Origin: Siphonodentalium dalli | Taxonomy: Eukaryota; Mollusca; Scaphopoda; Gadilida; Siphonodentaliidae | DNA length: 64,000 nt | NCBI GenBank assembly: GCA_032622095.1 | Contig: CP136069.1 | Coordinates: 204,896,690 to 204,960,689, forward strand | Reading direction: 5' to 3' | In this document: positions 12,501 through 27,700 of the stretch, piece after piece | Layout of the letters: each line of letters starts with the position of its first letter | Numbering within the stretch: the first letter of the stretch is position 1 | Notes under the pieces: generated by a model | The model's input: only the letters and a program-made list of their open reading frames with translations | Told to the model about the DNA's origin: nothing | Databases searched by the model: none | Translations under genes and position numbers: made by a program

Positions 12501-15500
12501 AAAACGATCAGCAAATCTACTCTTTGTTTCTCCTATTGGCAGATACATGTACAACAAAAGTAGGTCCACTAGTGTTTCCACGACATTGAAAACATTGACT
12601 GCATTTTCCCCTCGGCGGATACAGGACCCGTTCCCCAATACCTGATCTATATCATTATTTTAGTGCCTTTATTGGGTGGAGCTCCCGTTTATGGAGGACA
12701 TCAGGTCATTCACTTTTGGATCACTGCCCGTAAAAGACGATGCCACAACCAACAAAAAATATCTGCCATCAGGTATACTATTTATATAGATTTTGGCTAC
12801 CTCTGGTGAAAACCTCAAGTTTTGCTTGGCTGGAATGTCTCTCCTAATTTTGAATTAGGTAAAATGTTACTACAATTGTTTTTGTTCTATTTATTGTGGA
12901 GACGTATGTAGTCTACAGGTTCTAATCTTGAAACTGTTTTTATACCCAATTAGACATTGATGAGTTCTGTTTTGCTGATCAGCTCTCTGCCTTTGATAAT
13001 CTCATTGTTTTTCTGTATCTCCATCACAGATATCTTGCCCACTAAACTGTATGGTATATTCCTATTCTCAGTAGAAAGGGTTAGCAAACTCACAGTTGAA
13101 AATGGCATGAAAAATCTATAGTACGTTTATTCATGGGCCATGGTAATCCCAATAAATGATGTATTTATCCTTCATGGACCACGTGATCTCCATTTTGATA
13201 TTTTCCTGGTAGCCAGGCCATTCATCCTTTTTCCATATTAGGACATTCCTGATGAGCAGGGTGGGTGCTGAACACTGGGAGGGAGCTCAAAGTTTAGTGG
13301 CAAAGATACTTATAGGAGATATATATTTTACTTATTTAGAAAAATATTGTTTTCAGCTGACCAGCTGTCTGCCGTTGATAACCTCATTGATGGGATGGAT
13401 CTAACTCAAGTGCGGGAGTGAGTATTACATTAGCGTTAGATTGCATATAATTACATACACTATAGTATTTTACCATTGGTTTCCAAACTTCTAATGTTTT
13501 TAACCCTTTCATGACGGAGCTGTACTGGTGCAGCATTAAAGATCATGTGCCAGTTCATTCTATTATATGTTCGAGCCATAGGGACCCTCATATAAATAAG
13601 AGAATGCATGTAAATATTGTTAGGCCAATGTATTCTCTTATATATCGAGGCTCCATATAGAAGACCCTCATATATAAGAGAATGCATTGGCACAGAATTT
13701 TCGCAAAATTTCAGGAAGCTCCAGTCCAGGGTTTCCCCCACACAGCATCACCTCTGGGGACCTCATCAGTCCAGGGTTTCCCCACACAGCATCACCTCTG
13801 GGGACCTCATTCTTATGCCTCATCTTCTGGGAAATATCTATATTGATATATTTCTTTTTATTATACCCCCACTTTCGAAGAAAATGGGGTGTATACTGGA
13901 TTGACTGTGTCCGTCCGTCTGTCCATCCACCTGTCACGCTTTCTCCCTCCGTGTGTCGTACCGTCCGTCCGTCCATCCGTCATACCGTCCGACCTCATAA
14001 CTCCAACAACTATGAACTGATTTCAATAATGTTTTGTATGCAATCTCCTTAGGACTGCCTCTCCGCATGATGCTAATTGCGATTCGGTCCGACTTATGTT
14101 TTTCAAGTTACGCCTCATTTTTGACTTAGAACATTCTGTCCGACTTAATAACTTTAACAAATATGAACCGATTTCAATAATTTTTGGTATACATGCTTCT
14201 CACAATACCCTCTCTACATGATGCGGCTAGGGATTGGCTCAGACTGTTTTTCGTAATATTACACTTCATTTTCGACTTATTTTGACTTATCTGTCCGACT
14301 TTATAACTTTAACAAATATGAACCAATTTGAATAATTTTTTCTGTACAAGCTTCTTGTGACACCATATAGATATTATTAGTCCAAATTTTTCTTTAAAGT
14401 TCAAAATCTTTTTTGTTGGGTTTACGGATAATGCACACCTCTTGTTGTTACAGAGATGAATATTGACAGATTTCTGTTTATTTTACAGAGATGAAGATGA
14501 TGAGGCGGGTGAAGCTCTGAAGCCAAAACTTCTTTTTAATCCTTATTTCCAGAGAGTTTATCAGGTAAGGTGATACATAGTTCATTTATAGAGTTTATCA
14601 GGTAAGGTGATACATAGTTCATTTATTCTGGATGCCAGGTAAGGTGATACATAGTTCATTTATTCTGGATGCCAGGTAAGGTGATACATAGTTCATTTAT
14701 AGGTCCTTCTGGATGCCAGGTAAGGTGATACAAAGTTCATTTATAGGTCCTTCTGGGTGCCAGGTAAGGTGATACATAGTTCATTTATAGGTCCTTCTGG
14801 ATGCCAGGTAAGGTGATACATAGTTCATTTATAGGTCCTTCTGGATGCCAGGTAAGGTGATACATAGTTCATTTATAGGTCCTTCTGGATGCCAGGTAAG
14901 GTGATACATAATTCATTTATAGGTCCTTCTGGGTGCCAGGTAAGGTGATACTTAGTTCATTTATAGGTCCTTCTGGGTGCCAGGTAAGGTGATACATAGT
15001 TCATTTATAGGTCCATCTGGGTGCCAGGTAAGGTGATACATAGTTCATTTATAGGTCCTTCTGGGTGCCAGGTAAGGTGATACATAGTTAATTTTTAGGT
15101 CCTTCTGGGTGCCAGGTATGGTGATACATAGTTCATTTATAGGTCCTTCCGGGTGCCAGGTAAGGTGATACATAGTTCATTTATAGGTCCTTCTGGATGC
15201 CATTTTGCTGTGCAAAAGCGTCTTTGGTGTTTTCTGCATCGCTTATTTGTGTTGCGACTCTGGTATTTTGTAATTCGCATTCTTTTGTTTGAAATGAAAT
15301 GACTGCGTGGTGAAGGGATGCACAATCAGAGTCCAAATCTGACCTTGACAGAAAACTGTTTTGCTTCCAGTGTCTTCGTACTTTATCGTCATAGTAAAAG
15401 CTTGAATTACCCGAACAAGTACAGACAAAGCATGCAGTACACATGCTTCCACCACCAGATTAGGATAGTATGAACATAAAATTACAGATTTTCTTGTAGT

Positions 15501-18500
15501 GTTAACAAAATACAGGTCAAGTTCAAATTTGCCTTCTGCTGCCAATTTTCACCAGAGTTATGTTGGAATTATTATTTTGCCATGCCCTTGCAATGCTGTT
15601 GTTAAACGTATACACTTATATACTGAAATATATATTATGAACGATTTCAATCCATAACTGGTCACTAAATCTGACTATCTTCTTTCTCGTCTCTAGTGTT
15701 TACAACATCGAGCATTAAATCCAGATGATGCCATACCAGATTTAGCTCCCATGATTGCAAACTGTTTAAAGTGTCCACAAGAGGTCTCTGCTCATTGTGA
15801 ACAGAGCTCAGACAAGATGAAGAAACTCTTCAAACTCGAAGTTGTTACTAAGAAGAAGGAGGAACAGACAGGAGAAAATATGTTCAAGGAAAAGTACGTT
15901 CATTCATTCTCCGATTCATCTTAATTCTCTCTATTGCCGATTACATGGAAGTTCTTGTGGGTTTGTTATTAACCCTTTCTATACTAAATGGATTCCCCCA
16001 TTCAGTTATAAAGGTGTACATTGGAATGGTCTATTATTCATTTGGAGGGGTGTTCAGGATAAATTAGCCGAGGACAGTCAGATGAAAAGATAATACAAGT
16101 GCTGAAGGATTAATATTCATTGGTGGGGACATGTTATGGTGAATGAGCCGGCTTGCACGAATCCCTGAATATCCAATGAAATAGGGTACATTTATCCCCA
16201 TTGTAATTCCATCCACCAAAACTTTTAACCCTTTGAGTGCCAGGGGCCGATCTCATTGGCCCTAAACCTACACAATAAGTCTGTTAAAGAATATAATAAA
16301 ATATATTAAAATTGTAAAAAACTGTAAAAAAAATATTTTTTTTAGGCCAATGCATTCTCTTATATATGCGAGTCGACCATAGGTCGACTCGCATATATAA
16401 GAGAATGCATTGGCACAGGGTATATGGGTAGATACAAAAATCGGACCTGGCACTCAAAGGGTTAACTTTAGATGATATGAAGTGAGATATCCTTTTTCCA
16501 GTGATTAAATCTCTGGGTGCGTTCCACGATGTTACTCAGAGCAGCGTCCTAACAACTTGTTTATCATATCTTTCCAGTTGAACTTGATTATGTGACTCCT
16601 AGCTGGACATTTGATGTATTTGATGCGTGTTGTCAATAACAGCGTGCTCTATTAAAAATTTGTGCATGCTTTCAGTGAAAGATGTTTGTGAATAAAAAAT
16701 TAAAGTTCACAGCTCTTGACCAACCAGAATGTGACCAATATTCTACTTGAATTAAAATGTTAAATATGATGAAGACTTGTAAAAGAACAGTCCAGTACAG
16801 ATTACAAATAAGATAAAATCAAACCAGGGGAGAAATAAATGTCATATTGATAAAGTAATTTGAGCTTTGCTAAAACCATAGGTTTGATATTTGCTTTAAC
16901 CCTTTACCCAACAGAACGGCCCTGTGCCAATGCATTCTCTTATATATGCGAGTCGACCATAGGTCGCCTCGCATATATAAGAGAATGCATTGGCTTAACA
17001 CATTAAAAATCATACAATGGTTAAAGAATGTAAGAAAAAAATGGTAAAAAGTGTTAAAAAAAGATTTTTTTTAGGCCAATGCATTCTCTTATATATGCGA
17101 GGCGACCTATGATCGACTCGCATATATAAGAGAATGCATTGGCACAGGGCATAACTGTAACTATCACAATGTGGTCAAGGAGCCGGTTCCAATGATATCC
17201 ATATTTTTATGGTTCTATTGAGACAGACCGAAGATATTTTAGGCTGTTGAAGCTTTATTTGGCCGGTTTTGGCCGGTTTGTTGGGTAAAGGGTTAAGGTC
17301 TTGGCCTGAATAAAAGTTCCATCTGGTCCAGTGTCTGGTCATATATATTTTGTTCATATATTTTTAGAGAAGGAAATGAGGCTGGACCTTCTGCGAAACG
17401 TCCGAGATTAGATGACAACTTAGATGGAGGAATGGAGGATCTCACTAAATCTAAAGTCACTGAGGTAAACTCTTCAGTCAAGTCCCTTTTTATACGCCCA
17501 TTGTAAAATGATTCTGTTATATAATCTGTCTGTCCATCCATTCACTAGAAACTTGATATGTTGTTTAATTGCAATGATATGTGGGGTCGGTCCAACAAAT
17601 TTTGCCTAAAATTATTATATTGACCTTGTTTTACTCAGAATAAGTTATATTTTCATTTCTGGATGAAAACTTTAGTATTTAGTATCAAACCCCTCTTTTT
17701 AGATTGGAACCGTGACACCAATAGAAGATTTTGAAGCACTAATAAATAGAAAGGATGAAGACTTGATGGAAAAAGGTAAGAAGAGTAGTCAACCCTGAGT
17801 TTAGTGTGCCTGGCATTTGCAGAATTAGGTCCCCAGAGGGTGAATTTAGTGATTCTATCCCACATGGCAGACTAGCATCACCAATTCACCCTCTTGGAAC
17901 CTCATTCTGCTTAGGCCACAACTGCTATGTGAGACCTAGGATCAGTTTGAAGTTCCCCAGTTGAAGTTGGTGATGTTCACCCATGATTCATCTTGATTAT
18001 GCATTTTATCTTCTGCAAATTCAGAGATATAGAAACTTCCCAGAAGGGTAAAAGTAACTAAAAATAATGTTAATTGAGACACTTCCCAGAAGATGAGGCC
18101 TAAAAAGAATGAGGTCCCTGGAGGGTGAATTTGGTGATACTAGCCTGCTGTGGTCGGTAGCATCACCAAATTCACTCTCTGGAGACCTCATTCTGCAAAT
18201 GATAGACACACTAAGTTCAGGCTTGGAAGACTAGTACTTGTAATACAAAGATGTTTTCAAGAAATTTATCTTTTATTGAAATCAAAACTTTGTCCAAGTT
18301 TCTTCGACTTAAACCAGCTTGTGAAATCTGTTCGGATAATGTTGTTTTAACAGAATTTTTTTGCAACATGCATAATTTTGTTCGAGCTTTTATTCCTACA
18401 TTTTTAGGTCGATATTTTTAAAACTTGGCACAGATATTTAGTACCATGGGAACCTGTGCAGCTGCGATTATGTCTTCTGTCTTACTTTTTATGGTGGAGT

Positions 18501-18662
18501 TATCCCCCTTTTTCGACTTAGAACATTTTCGCAACATGCATAATTTTCTCCGAGCTTTTATTCCTTCATTTTTTTGTCAATAGGATTTGGATTAGGGTCA
18601 TGGGTTAGGGTTGTGCACCTGCAATGGAAATCTTTTTTAAACATCTTAGTGTTTTAAAAACA

Positions 18663-18709
<47 letters not shown>

Positions 18710-21700
18710 AGACAGTCACACCTCTAGTTCACATTACTCTTGTGGAGTTCAGAACAAATATAATATTGTCTATATACATGGGACTGTGACATAAAAGAGC
18801 AATATCCCAACCGATTTCAATAGCTAGATTACATTGTAGGAAGCTTGGACTAATCAAAACTATGATAGCTCACGAAAAGATATATGTGCACTAATTACTC
18901 AATATCATCTAAATTCCTCTGTCTTTTGTAGGAATAGGACTCAAGAATTAATTTGTTTACATCTTATTAACTGTCTTATTGAAGAAATGTTGATGTCTGG
19001 TGTTCCTGTTTCTGGCATACGACTAAAACATGCAGCTTTATAGTTGTTTTAGTTTAGCATATTGCCATCGATACCAGCTGTCAATGGTGCCTCTAACTCT
19101 AAATTCTAGCTTGCTGTTGTAATTTGGCAGTGTGATTTGTGCGTACTTCCCAGGTAATTTTGACTTTTTGCACTGATGAAAAATATGTGAAGATACGAAG
19201 GAGTAACCAATAGGAAGTCAATGACAGTCATGCATACAAAAATGAATAGGCGAGGTATTGCTAATAAAGTAATAATTCTAATATGGCACGAAAAGAAAAC
19301 ACTTTCACATGACAACATGATTCACTTGCATCTCACGTCATCTGCAAGCCTGAATTTAGTGTGTCTGTCATTTGCAGAATGAAGTCCCCAGTTGGTGAAT
19401 TTTGCATGGTGGGTAGCATCACCCAATACACCCTCTGGGGATCTCATTCTGCTTATACCTCAACTGCTATGGGAGACTTAGGATCAGATTGAAGTTCCCC
19501 AGTTGAAGATGGTGATGTTCACCCATTGGTCACCTTGATTATGCATTTTATCTTCTGCAAATTAGGGCATATAGAAACTTCCCAGAAGGGAAAAAGTTAC
19601 TAAAAACAATGTTAATTTGAGACTATAGATTCTTCCCAGAAGATGAGACCTAAACAGAATGAGGTCCCCAGAAGGTGAATTTAGTTATGCTAGCCCACTG
19701 TGTGGAATGTCATCACTAAATTCACCCTCTGGGGACCTCATTCTGCATATGACAGACACACTATATCCAGACTTGTTCTCATCTGATCTTCTAAAATTAA
19801 AGTGGAACTTTCTTATAAATTTGCAGCTTGTTCTCAGATGGAGAAGAGAATACAACAGATTGTTATGGACTCATTTGGAACACAGTTCTATGAGAAAGCC
19901 ATGGAGTGCCTCAAAGTTCTACGGACTCAGTGTATTAAAGTAAGCACCTATAAATCATTTTTCTAATTTATGATATTTCTGTGTTCTTCTCTATGTTGTT
20001 GTATTTCATTTCTTCTGTTTGTTTAACAAACATTCCCCCATCCCAAACCTTGCCCCTGCACATCTGATAATCAGTTAATTCTATTTCAGAAGTCAGAACC
20101 AAAATTGTATAATACTTTTATAAAAGTCTTCAAGGAAACACTGATAGGAAAAGGAAGAACAGATTTCTGGGATGATATAGTGACAGGTCAGTATCACAAA
20201 ACATTAGCAAAAGAGTATTTAACTCTTCCATGACTGGAGCTTCCTGAAATTTTGCTAAAAACCCTGTGCCAATGCATTCTCTTATATATGAGAGTCTCCC
20301 ATAGGTGGCCTCACATATATAAGAGAATACATTGGCCTAACAATATTTACCTTGACATTGTAAGCCAGTGAATTCTCTTATATATGCATGCTTCCCTTTG
20401 GGATACTCGCATATATAAGAGAATGCACTGGCACATGATCTTTAATGCTGCACCAGTGCAGCTCCCTTCATAAAAGAGTTAATAAGAATAATAAGAACGG
20501 CTAACTTCTCACTTTGGAGACAAACTCTCAAATTACTCACAATGTAAACTGCACTGGAATGGTCTATTATTCATTTGGAGGGGTTGTCAGGAAAGATAAG
20601 CAGACGACAGATAATACAAGCACAGAATGAATCCTATCTATTGGAGGGAAATGTTCAGATAGTGGATGTTTGTTGAATTTTGAATTTTATCTGAACATTT
20701 CATAAGGGATAACTACTCATCAATTATGCTTTAGTATAGAAAGGGTTAAACTTATTATCTGAACATTTCATATGGGATAACTACTCATCAATTATGCTTT
20801 AGTATAGAAAGGGTTAAACTTGTTATCTGAACATTTCATATGGGATAACTACTCATCAATTATGCTTTAGTATAGAAAGGGTTAAACTTATTATCTGAAC
20901 ATTTCCTAAGGGATAACTACTCATCGATGATGCTTTAGTATAGAAAGGGTTAAACTTATTATCTGAACATTTCCTAAGGGTTAACTACTCATCAATGAGT
21001 GTTTAATGTAGAAAGGGTTAAACTTATTATCTGAACATTTCCTAAGGGATAACTACTCATCAATGAGTGTTTAGTGTAGAAAGGGTTAACCTTATTATCT
21101 GAACATTTCCTAAGGGATAACTACTCATCAATGAGTGTTTAGTGTAGAAAGGGTTAAATTTATTATCTGAACATTTCCTAAGGGATAACTACTCATCAAT
21201 GAGTGTTTAGTGTAGAAAGGGTTAAATTTATTATCTGAACATTTCCTAAGGGATAACTACTCATCAATGAGTGTTTAGTGTAGAAAGGGTTAACCTTATT
21301 ATCTGAACATTTAATAAGGGATAACTACTCATCAATGAGTGTTTAGTGTAGAAAGGGTTAAACTTATTATCTGAACATTTCCTAAGGGATAACTACTCAT
21401 CAATGAGTGTTTAGTGTAGAAAGGGTTAACCTTATTATCTGAACATTTAATAAGGGATAACTACTCATCAATGAGTGTTTAGTGTAGAAAGGGTTAACCT
21501 TATTATCTGAACATTTAATAAGGGATAACTACTCATCAATGAGTGTTTAGTGTAGAAAGGGTTAAACTTATTATCTGAACATTTCCTAAGGGATAACTAC
21601 TCATCAATGAGTGTTTAGTGTAGAAAGGGTTAACCTTATTACCTGAACATTTAATAAGGGATAACTACTCATCAATGAGTGTTTAGTGTAGAAAGGGTTA

Positions 21701-24700
21701 ACCTTATTATCTGAACATTTCCTAAGGGATAACTACTCATCAATGAGTGTTTAGTGTAGAAAGGGTTAAACTTAAAATCTGATCATTTCCTAAGGGATAA
21801 CTACTCATCAATGTGTGTTTAGTGTAGAAAGGGTTAACCTTATTATCTGAACATTTAAATAAGGGATTACTACTCATCAATGAGTGTTTAGTGTAGAAAG
21901 GGTTAAACTTATTATCTGAACATTTCCTAAGGGATAACTACTCATCAATGAGTGTTTAGTGTAGAAAGGGTTAAACTTATTATCTGAACATTTCCTAAGG
22001 GATAACTACTCATCAATGAGTGTTTAGTGTAGAAAGGGTTATCCTTATTATCTGAACATTTCCTAAGGGTTAACTACTCATCAATGAGTGTTTAGTGTAG
22101 AAAGGGTTAAACTTATTATCTGAACATTTCCTAAGGGATAACTACTCATCAATGAGTGTTTAGTGTAGAAAGGGTTAACCTTATTATCTGAACATTTAAT
22201 AAGGGATAACTACTCATCAATGAGTGTTTAGTGTAGAAAGGGTTAACCTTATTATCTGAACATTTAATAAGGGATAACTACTCATCAATGAGTGTTTAGT
22301 GTAGAAAGGGTTAACCTTATTATCTGAACATTTCCTAAGGGTTAACTACTCATCAATGAGTGTTTAGTGTAGAAAGGGTTAACCTTATTATCTGAACATT
22401 TCATAAGGGATAACTACTCATCAATTATGCTTTAGTATAGAAAGGGTTAAACTATTATCTGAACATTTCCTAAGGGATAACTACTCATCGATGATGCTTT
22501 AGTGTAGAAAGGGTTAACCTTATTATCTGAACATTTAATAAGGGATAACTACTCATCAATGGGTGTTTAGTGTAGAAGGGTTTTAAACTTATTATCTGAA
22601 TATTTCCTAAGGGATAACTACTCATCAATGAGTGTTTAGTGTAGAAAGGGTTAAATTTATTATCTGAACATTTCCTAAGGGATAACTACTCATCAATGAG
22701 TGTTTAGTGTAGAAAGGGTTAACCTTATTATCTGAACATTTAATAAGGGATAACTACTCTTCAATGAGTGTTTAGTGTAGAAAGGGTTAAACTTATTATC
22801 CTGAACATTTCCTAAGGGATAACTACTCATCAATGAGTGTTTAGTGTAGAAAGGGTTAACCTTATTATCTGAACATTTAATAAGGGATAACTACTCATCA
22901 ATGATGTGTTTAGTGTAGAAAGGGTTAACCTTATTATCTGAACATTTAATAAGGGATAACTACTCATCAATGAGTGTTTAGACTAGTGTAGAAAGGGTTA
23001 AACTTATTATCTGAACATTTCCTAAGGGATAACTACTCATCAATGAGTGTTTAGTGTAGAAATGGTTAACCATATTATCTGAACATTTAATAAGGGATAA
23101 CTACTCATCAATGAGTGTTTAGTGTAGAAAGGGTTAACCTTATTATCTGAACATTTCCTAAGGGATAACTACTCATCAATGAGTGTTTAGTGTAGAAAGG
23201 GTTAAACTTATTATCTGAACATTTCCTAAGGGATAACTACTCATCAATGTGTGTTTAGTGTAGAAAGGGTTAACCTTATTATCTGAACATTTAAATAAGG
23301 GATAACTACTCATCAATGAGTGTTTAGTGTAGAAATGGTTAAACTTATTATCTGAACATTTCCTAAGTGATAACTACTCATCAATGAGTGTTTAGTGTAG
23401 AAAGGGTTAAACTTATTATCTGAACATTTCCTAAGGGATAACTACTCATCAATGAGTGTTTAGTGTAGAAAGGGTTAAACTTATTATCTGAACATTTCCT
23501 AAGGGATAACTACTCATCAATGAGTGTTTAGTGTAGAAAGGGTTATCCTTATTATCTGAACATTTCCTAAGGGTTAACTACTCGTCAATGAGTGTTTAGT
23601 GTAGAAAGGGTTAAACTTATTATCTGAACATTTCCTAAGGGATAACTACTCATCAATGAGTGTTTAGTGTAGAAAGGGTTAACCTTATTATCTGAACATT
23701 TAATAAGGGATAACTACTCATCAATGAGTGTTTAGTGTAGAAAGGGTTAACCCTATTATCTGAACATTTAATAAGGGATAACTACTCATCAATGAGTGTT
23801 TAGTGTAGAAAGGGTTAACCTTATTATCTGAACATTTCCTAAGGGTTAACTACTCATCAATGAGTGTTTAGTGTAGAAAGGGTTAAACTTATTATCTGAA
23901 CATTTCCTAAGGGATAACTACTCATCAATGAGTGTTTAGTGTAGAAAGGGTTAACCTTATTATCTGAACATTTAATAAGGGATAAACACTCATCAATGAG
24001 TGTTTAGTGTAGAAAGGGTTAACAGCTAATGATTAAATTACTATGGATTGAATTTGTTAATCATTGTTTAATGTTTTTTTCATCTACTGAGCTACATCTT
24101 AATACAGTTTAACATGGGGTTCATTGCAGGATCTGCGCTGGTGCAGCATTAAATATCCTGTGCCAGTGCATCTACATGAATTTTTAATTGTTGACAGATA
24201 AACAATGGTTAATTTTGAGGCCTGTGTAACCTATTATACTGCATCTACATTCATTGTTAATCATTGACAGATAAACAATGGTTAATATTGAGGCCTGCGT
24301 AACCTATTATACTGCATCTACATGCATTGTTAATCATTGACAGATAAACAATGGTCAATATTGAGGCCTGCGTAACCTATTATACTGTATCTACATGCAT
24401 TGTTAATCATTAACAGATAAACAAGGGTTAATATTGAGGCCTGCGTAACCTATTATACTGTATCTACATGAATTTTTAATTGTTGACAGATAAACAATGG
24501 TTAATATTGAGGTCTGCGTAACCTATTATACTGTATCTACATGCATTGTTAATCATTGACAGATAAACAATGGTTAATTTTGAGACCTGCGTAACCTATT
24601 ATACTGTATCTACATGCATTGTTAATCATTGACAGATAAACAAGGGTTAATATCGAAGATGGAGAATGAGGAGAGTGGAGTCTCAGTCGAGGAAGCAAAG

Positions 24701-27700
24701 AAGTTTGTCGCAGACGAGGAAGAGAAAGTCGAGGAGAAACCCGCTCAGGATGACGAAGCAGAAGATCTGGTAGGTTCAAAGTTCAAGGACCATTTTCTTC
24801 AACCAAAAATAAATGCTACGCACATGAGTAGGGTTAGAAATGTTTCAAATCTGAGGGGACACAAACTTGATTTCTAAAACAGATATCTATTTGCATCAAG
24901 TGGGACACTCAGTAATGGCCTCTCCAAACTGAACACCCTTCAGATTGACCTTTTTGTTCGGTTTTAAAGTGATGTGAAACACTACGGTAGGGTGATCAAA
25001 TATAAATGGAGAATAATCTTGCTCAAAGTAGTAATTTTTACAAATATTGTATCCAAATTGACAACACACACCGTTATTCTTATATATTAATTAAATGCAG
25101 TGACTCTCGATGGCGAAATCGTTTGCGTTAGTTTATCGCTGATAGATGCATCCCGAATCGAGAAGTAAATATTTACATTTGAGCGTAGTTCAGACGATGA
25201 TTTCTATGGATTGGTACGGTCGATTTACTTCAGATTTTCGGCGATATTAGTAGAATGGTACATTCCTCCAGTTGGCATAGCACCTGGATGCTAACTGATC
25301 AGTTTCACGCACCCAAACAAGTACATAATATGTCTTTAATAGAGAGGTGTTCGGTTTATAGAAAATCACCCCATCACGAAACATGAAGCCGCCATTACAA
25401 TGAGTAATTAAGATGCAAACTTATTGATCAACGATTTGCCAATTCCATGTTTTATGTTGAGCTTTGGTCAGAATTTTTAGTTGAAAGCGGTCTATTAGGA
25501 CACAAATGATACTCAGATCATGATGAGACAAGTTATCTTGTAGATTCGTTCATATAATGTGTTGTCTGACATTTTCTCCGATCTATGTAATAAAATCGTG
25601 TTAACATCAATTAAACGAGTTTGACATTGGGGTAGAGTTAAGAGCTGTCAACGTACACATTCTGTCGTCGGGAACATAATTCACAGGTGTGAAATTACCA
25701 CTTTTAATTTATCAAGAAATCCTTATAAATAAGAAAAATAATTAATCTTTACGAGAATCTGAGAATCTCTACTGAATGGATTTTCCCACTCATTTATAAT
25801 AGTATACATTGGAATGGTCTATTCTTCATCTGGAGGGAGATATGGTAATGAAAGCAGTGGACAGGCATACAAAAAGATAATAGAGGTGCTAAATAATCAT
25901 TGGTGGGAAATGTTCAAATAATAATTTCAACAAAAGAACTATAGTTGTTTGTTGAACTTATTATCTGAACATTTCCTGAGGGATCTACTCATCAATCAGT
26001 ATTTGGTATAGAAAGGGTTAAACTTATTATCTGAACATTTCCTGAGGGAAATACAATGAGTATTTAGTATAGAAAGAGTTGAACTTATTCTCTGAACATT
26101 TCCTGAGGGAACTACTCATCAATCAGTATTTAGTATAGAAAGGGTTTAACTTATTATCTGAACATTTCCTAAGGGAAATACAATGAGTATTTAGTATAGA
26201 AAGAGTTGAACTTATTCTCTGAACATTTCCTGAGGGAACTACTCATCAATCAGTATTTGGTATAGAAAGGGTTAAACTTATTATCTGAACATTTCCTGAG
26301 GGAACTACTCATCAATCAGTATTTGGTATAGAAAGGGTTAAACTTATTATCTGAACATTGCCTAAGGGAAATACAATGAGTATTTAGTATAGAAAGAGTT
26401 GAACTTCTTCTCTGAACATTTCCTGAGGGAACTACTCATCAATCAGTATTTAGTATAGAAAGGGTTTAACTTATTATCTGAACATTTCCTAAGGGAACTA
26501 CTCATCAATGAGTATTTGGTATAGAAAGGGTTAAACTTATTATCTGAACATTTCCTATGGGATAACTACTCATCAATGATGCTTTAGTATAGAAAGGGTT
26601 AAACTTATTATCTGAACATTTCCTAAGGGAACTACTCATCAATGAGTATTTAGTATAGAAAGGGTTAAACTTATTATCTGAACATTTCTTATGGGATAAC
26701 AACTCATCAATGATGCTTTAGTATAAAAAGGGTTAAACTTATTATCTGAACATTTCCTATGGATTAACTACTCATCAATGATGCTTTATTATAAAAGGAT
26801 TAAACTTATTATCTGAACATGTCCTATGTGATAACAACTCATCAATGATGCTTTTGTATAAAAAGGGTTAAACTTATTATCTGAACATTTCCTCTGTGGT
26901 AACTACTCATCAATGATGATTTAGTATAAAAAGGGTTAAGCTTATTATCTGAACATTTCCTATGGAATAGCTTCTCATCAATGATGCTTTAGTATAGAAA
27001 GGGTTAAACTTATTATCTGAACATGTCCTATGTGATAACAACTCATCAATGATGCTTTAGTATAAAAAGGGTTAAACTTATTATCTGAACATTTCCTCTG
27101 TGGTAACTACTCATCAATGATGATTTAGTATAAAAAGGGTTAAGCTTATTATCTGAACATTTCCTATGGAATAGCTTCTCATCAATGATGATTTAGTATA
27201 GAAAGGGTTAAACTTATTATCTGAACATTTGCTATGGGATAACCACTCACCAATGATGCTTTAGTATAGAAAGGGTTTTAATTATTATCTGGTCATTTCC
27301 TATGGGATAGCTACTCATCAATGATGCTTTGGTATAAAAAGGGTTAACCTTATTATCTGAACATTTCCTATGGGATAACTACTCATCAATGATGCTTTAG
27401 TATAGAAAGGGTTAAACTTATTATCTGAACATTTCCTATGGGATAACTACTCATCAATGATGCTTTAGTGTAGAAAGGGTTAACCTTATTATCTGAACAT
27501 TTCCTATGGGATAACTATTCATCAATGATGCTTTAACATAGAAAGGGTTAACCTTATTATCTGAACATTTCCTATGGGATAACTACTCATCAATGATGCT
27601 TTGGTATAAAAAGGGTTAACCTTATTATCTGAACATTTCCTATGGGATAACTACTCATCAATGATGCTTTAGTATAGAAAGGGTTAACCTTATTATCTGA

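Noticed and set aside
15137-15545. Minus-strand gene opposite the exon M array
   Set aside because: Three overlapping frames are open, but none has a convincing start, splice pair or known domain, and part lies in minisatellite sequence.
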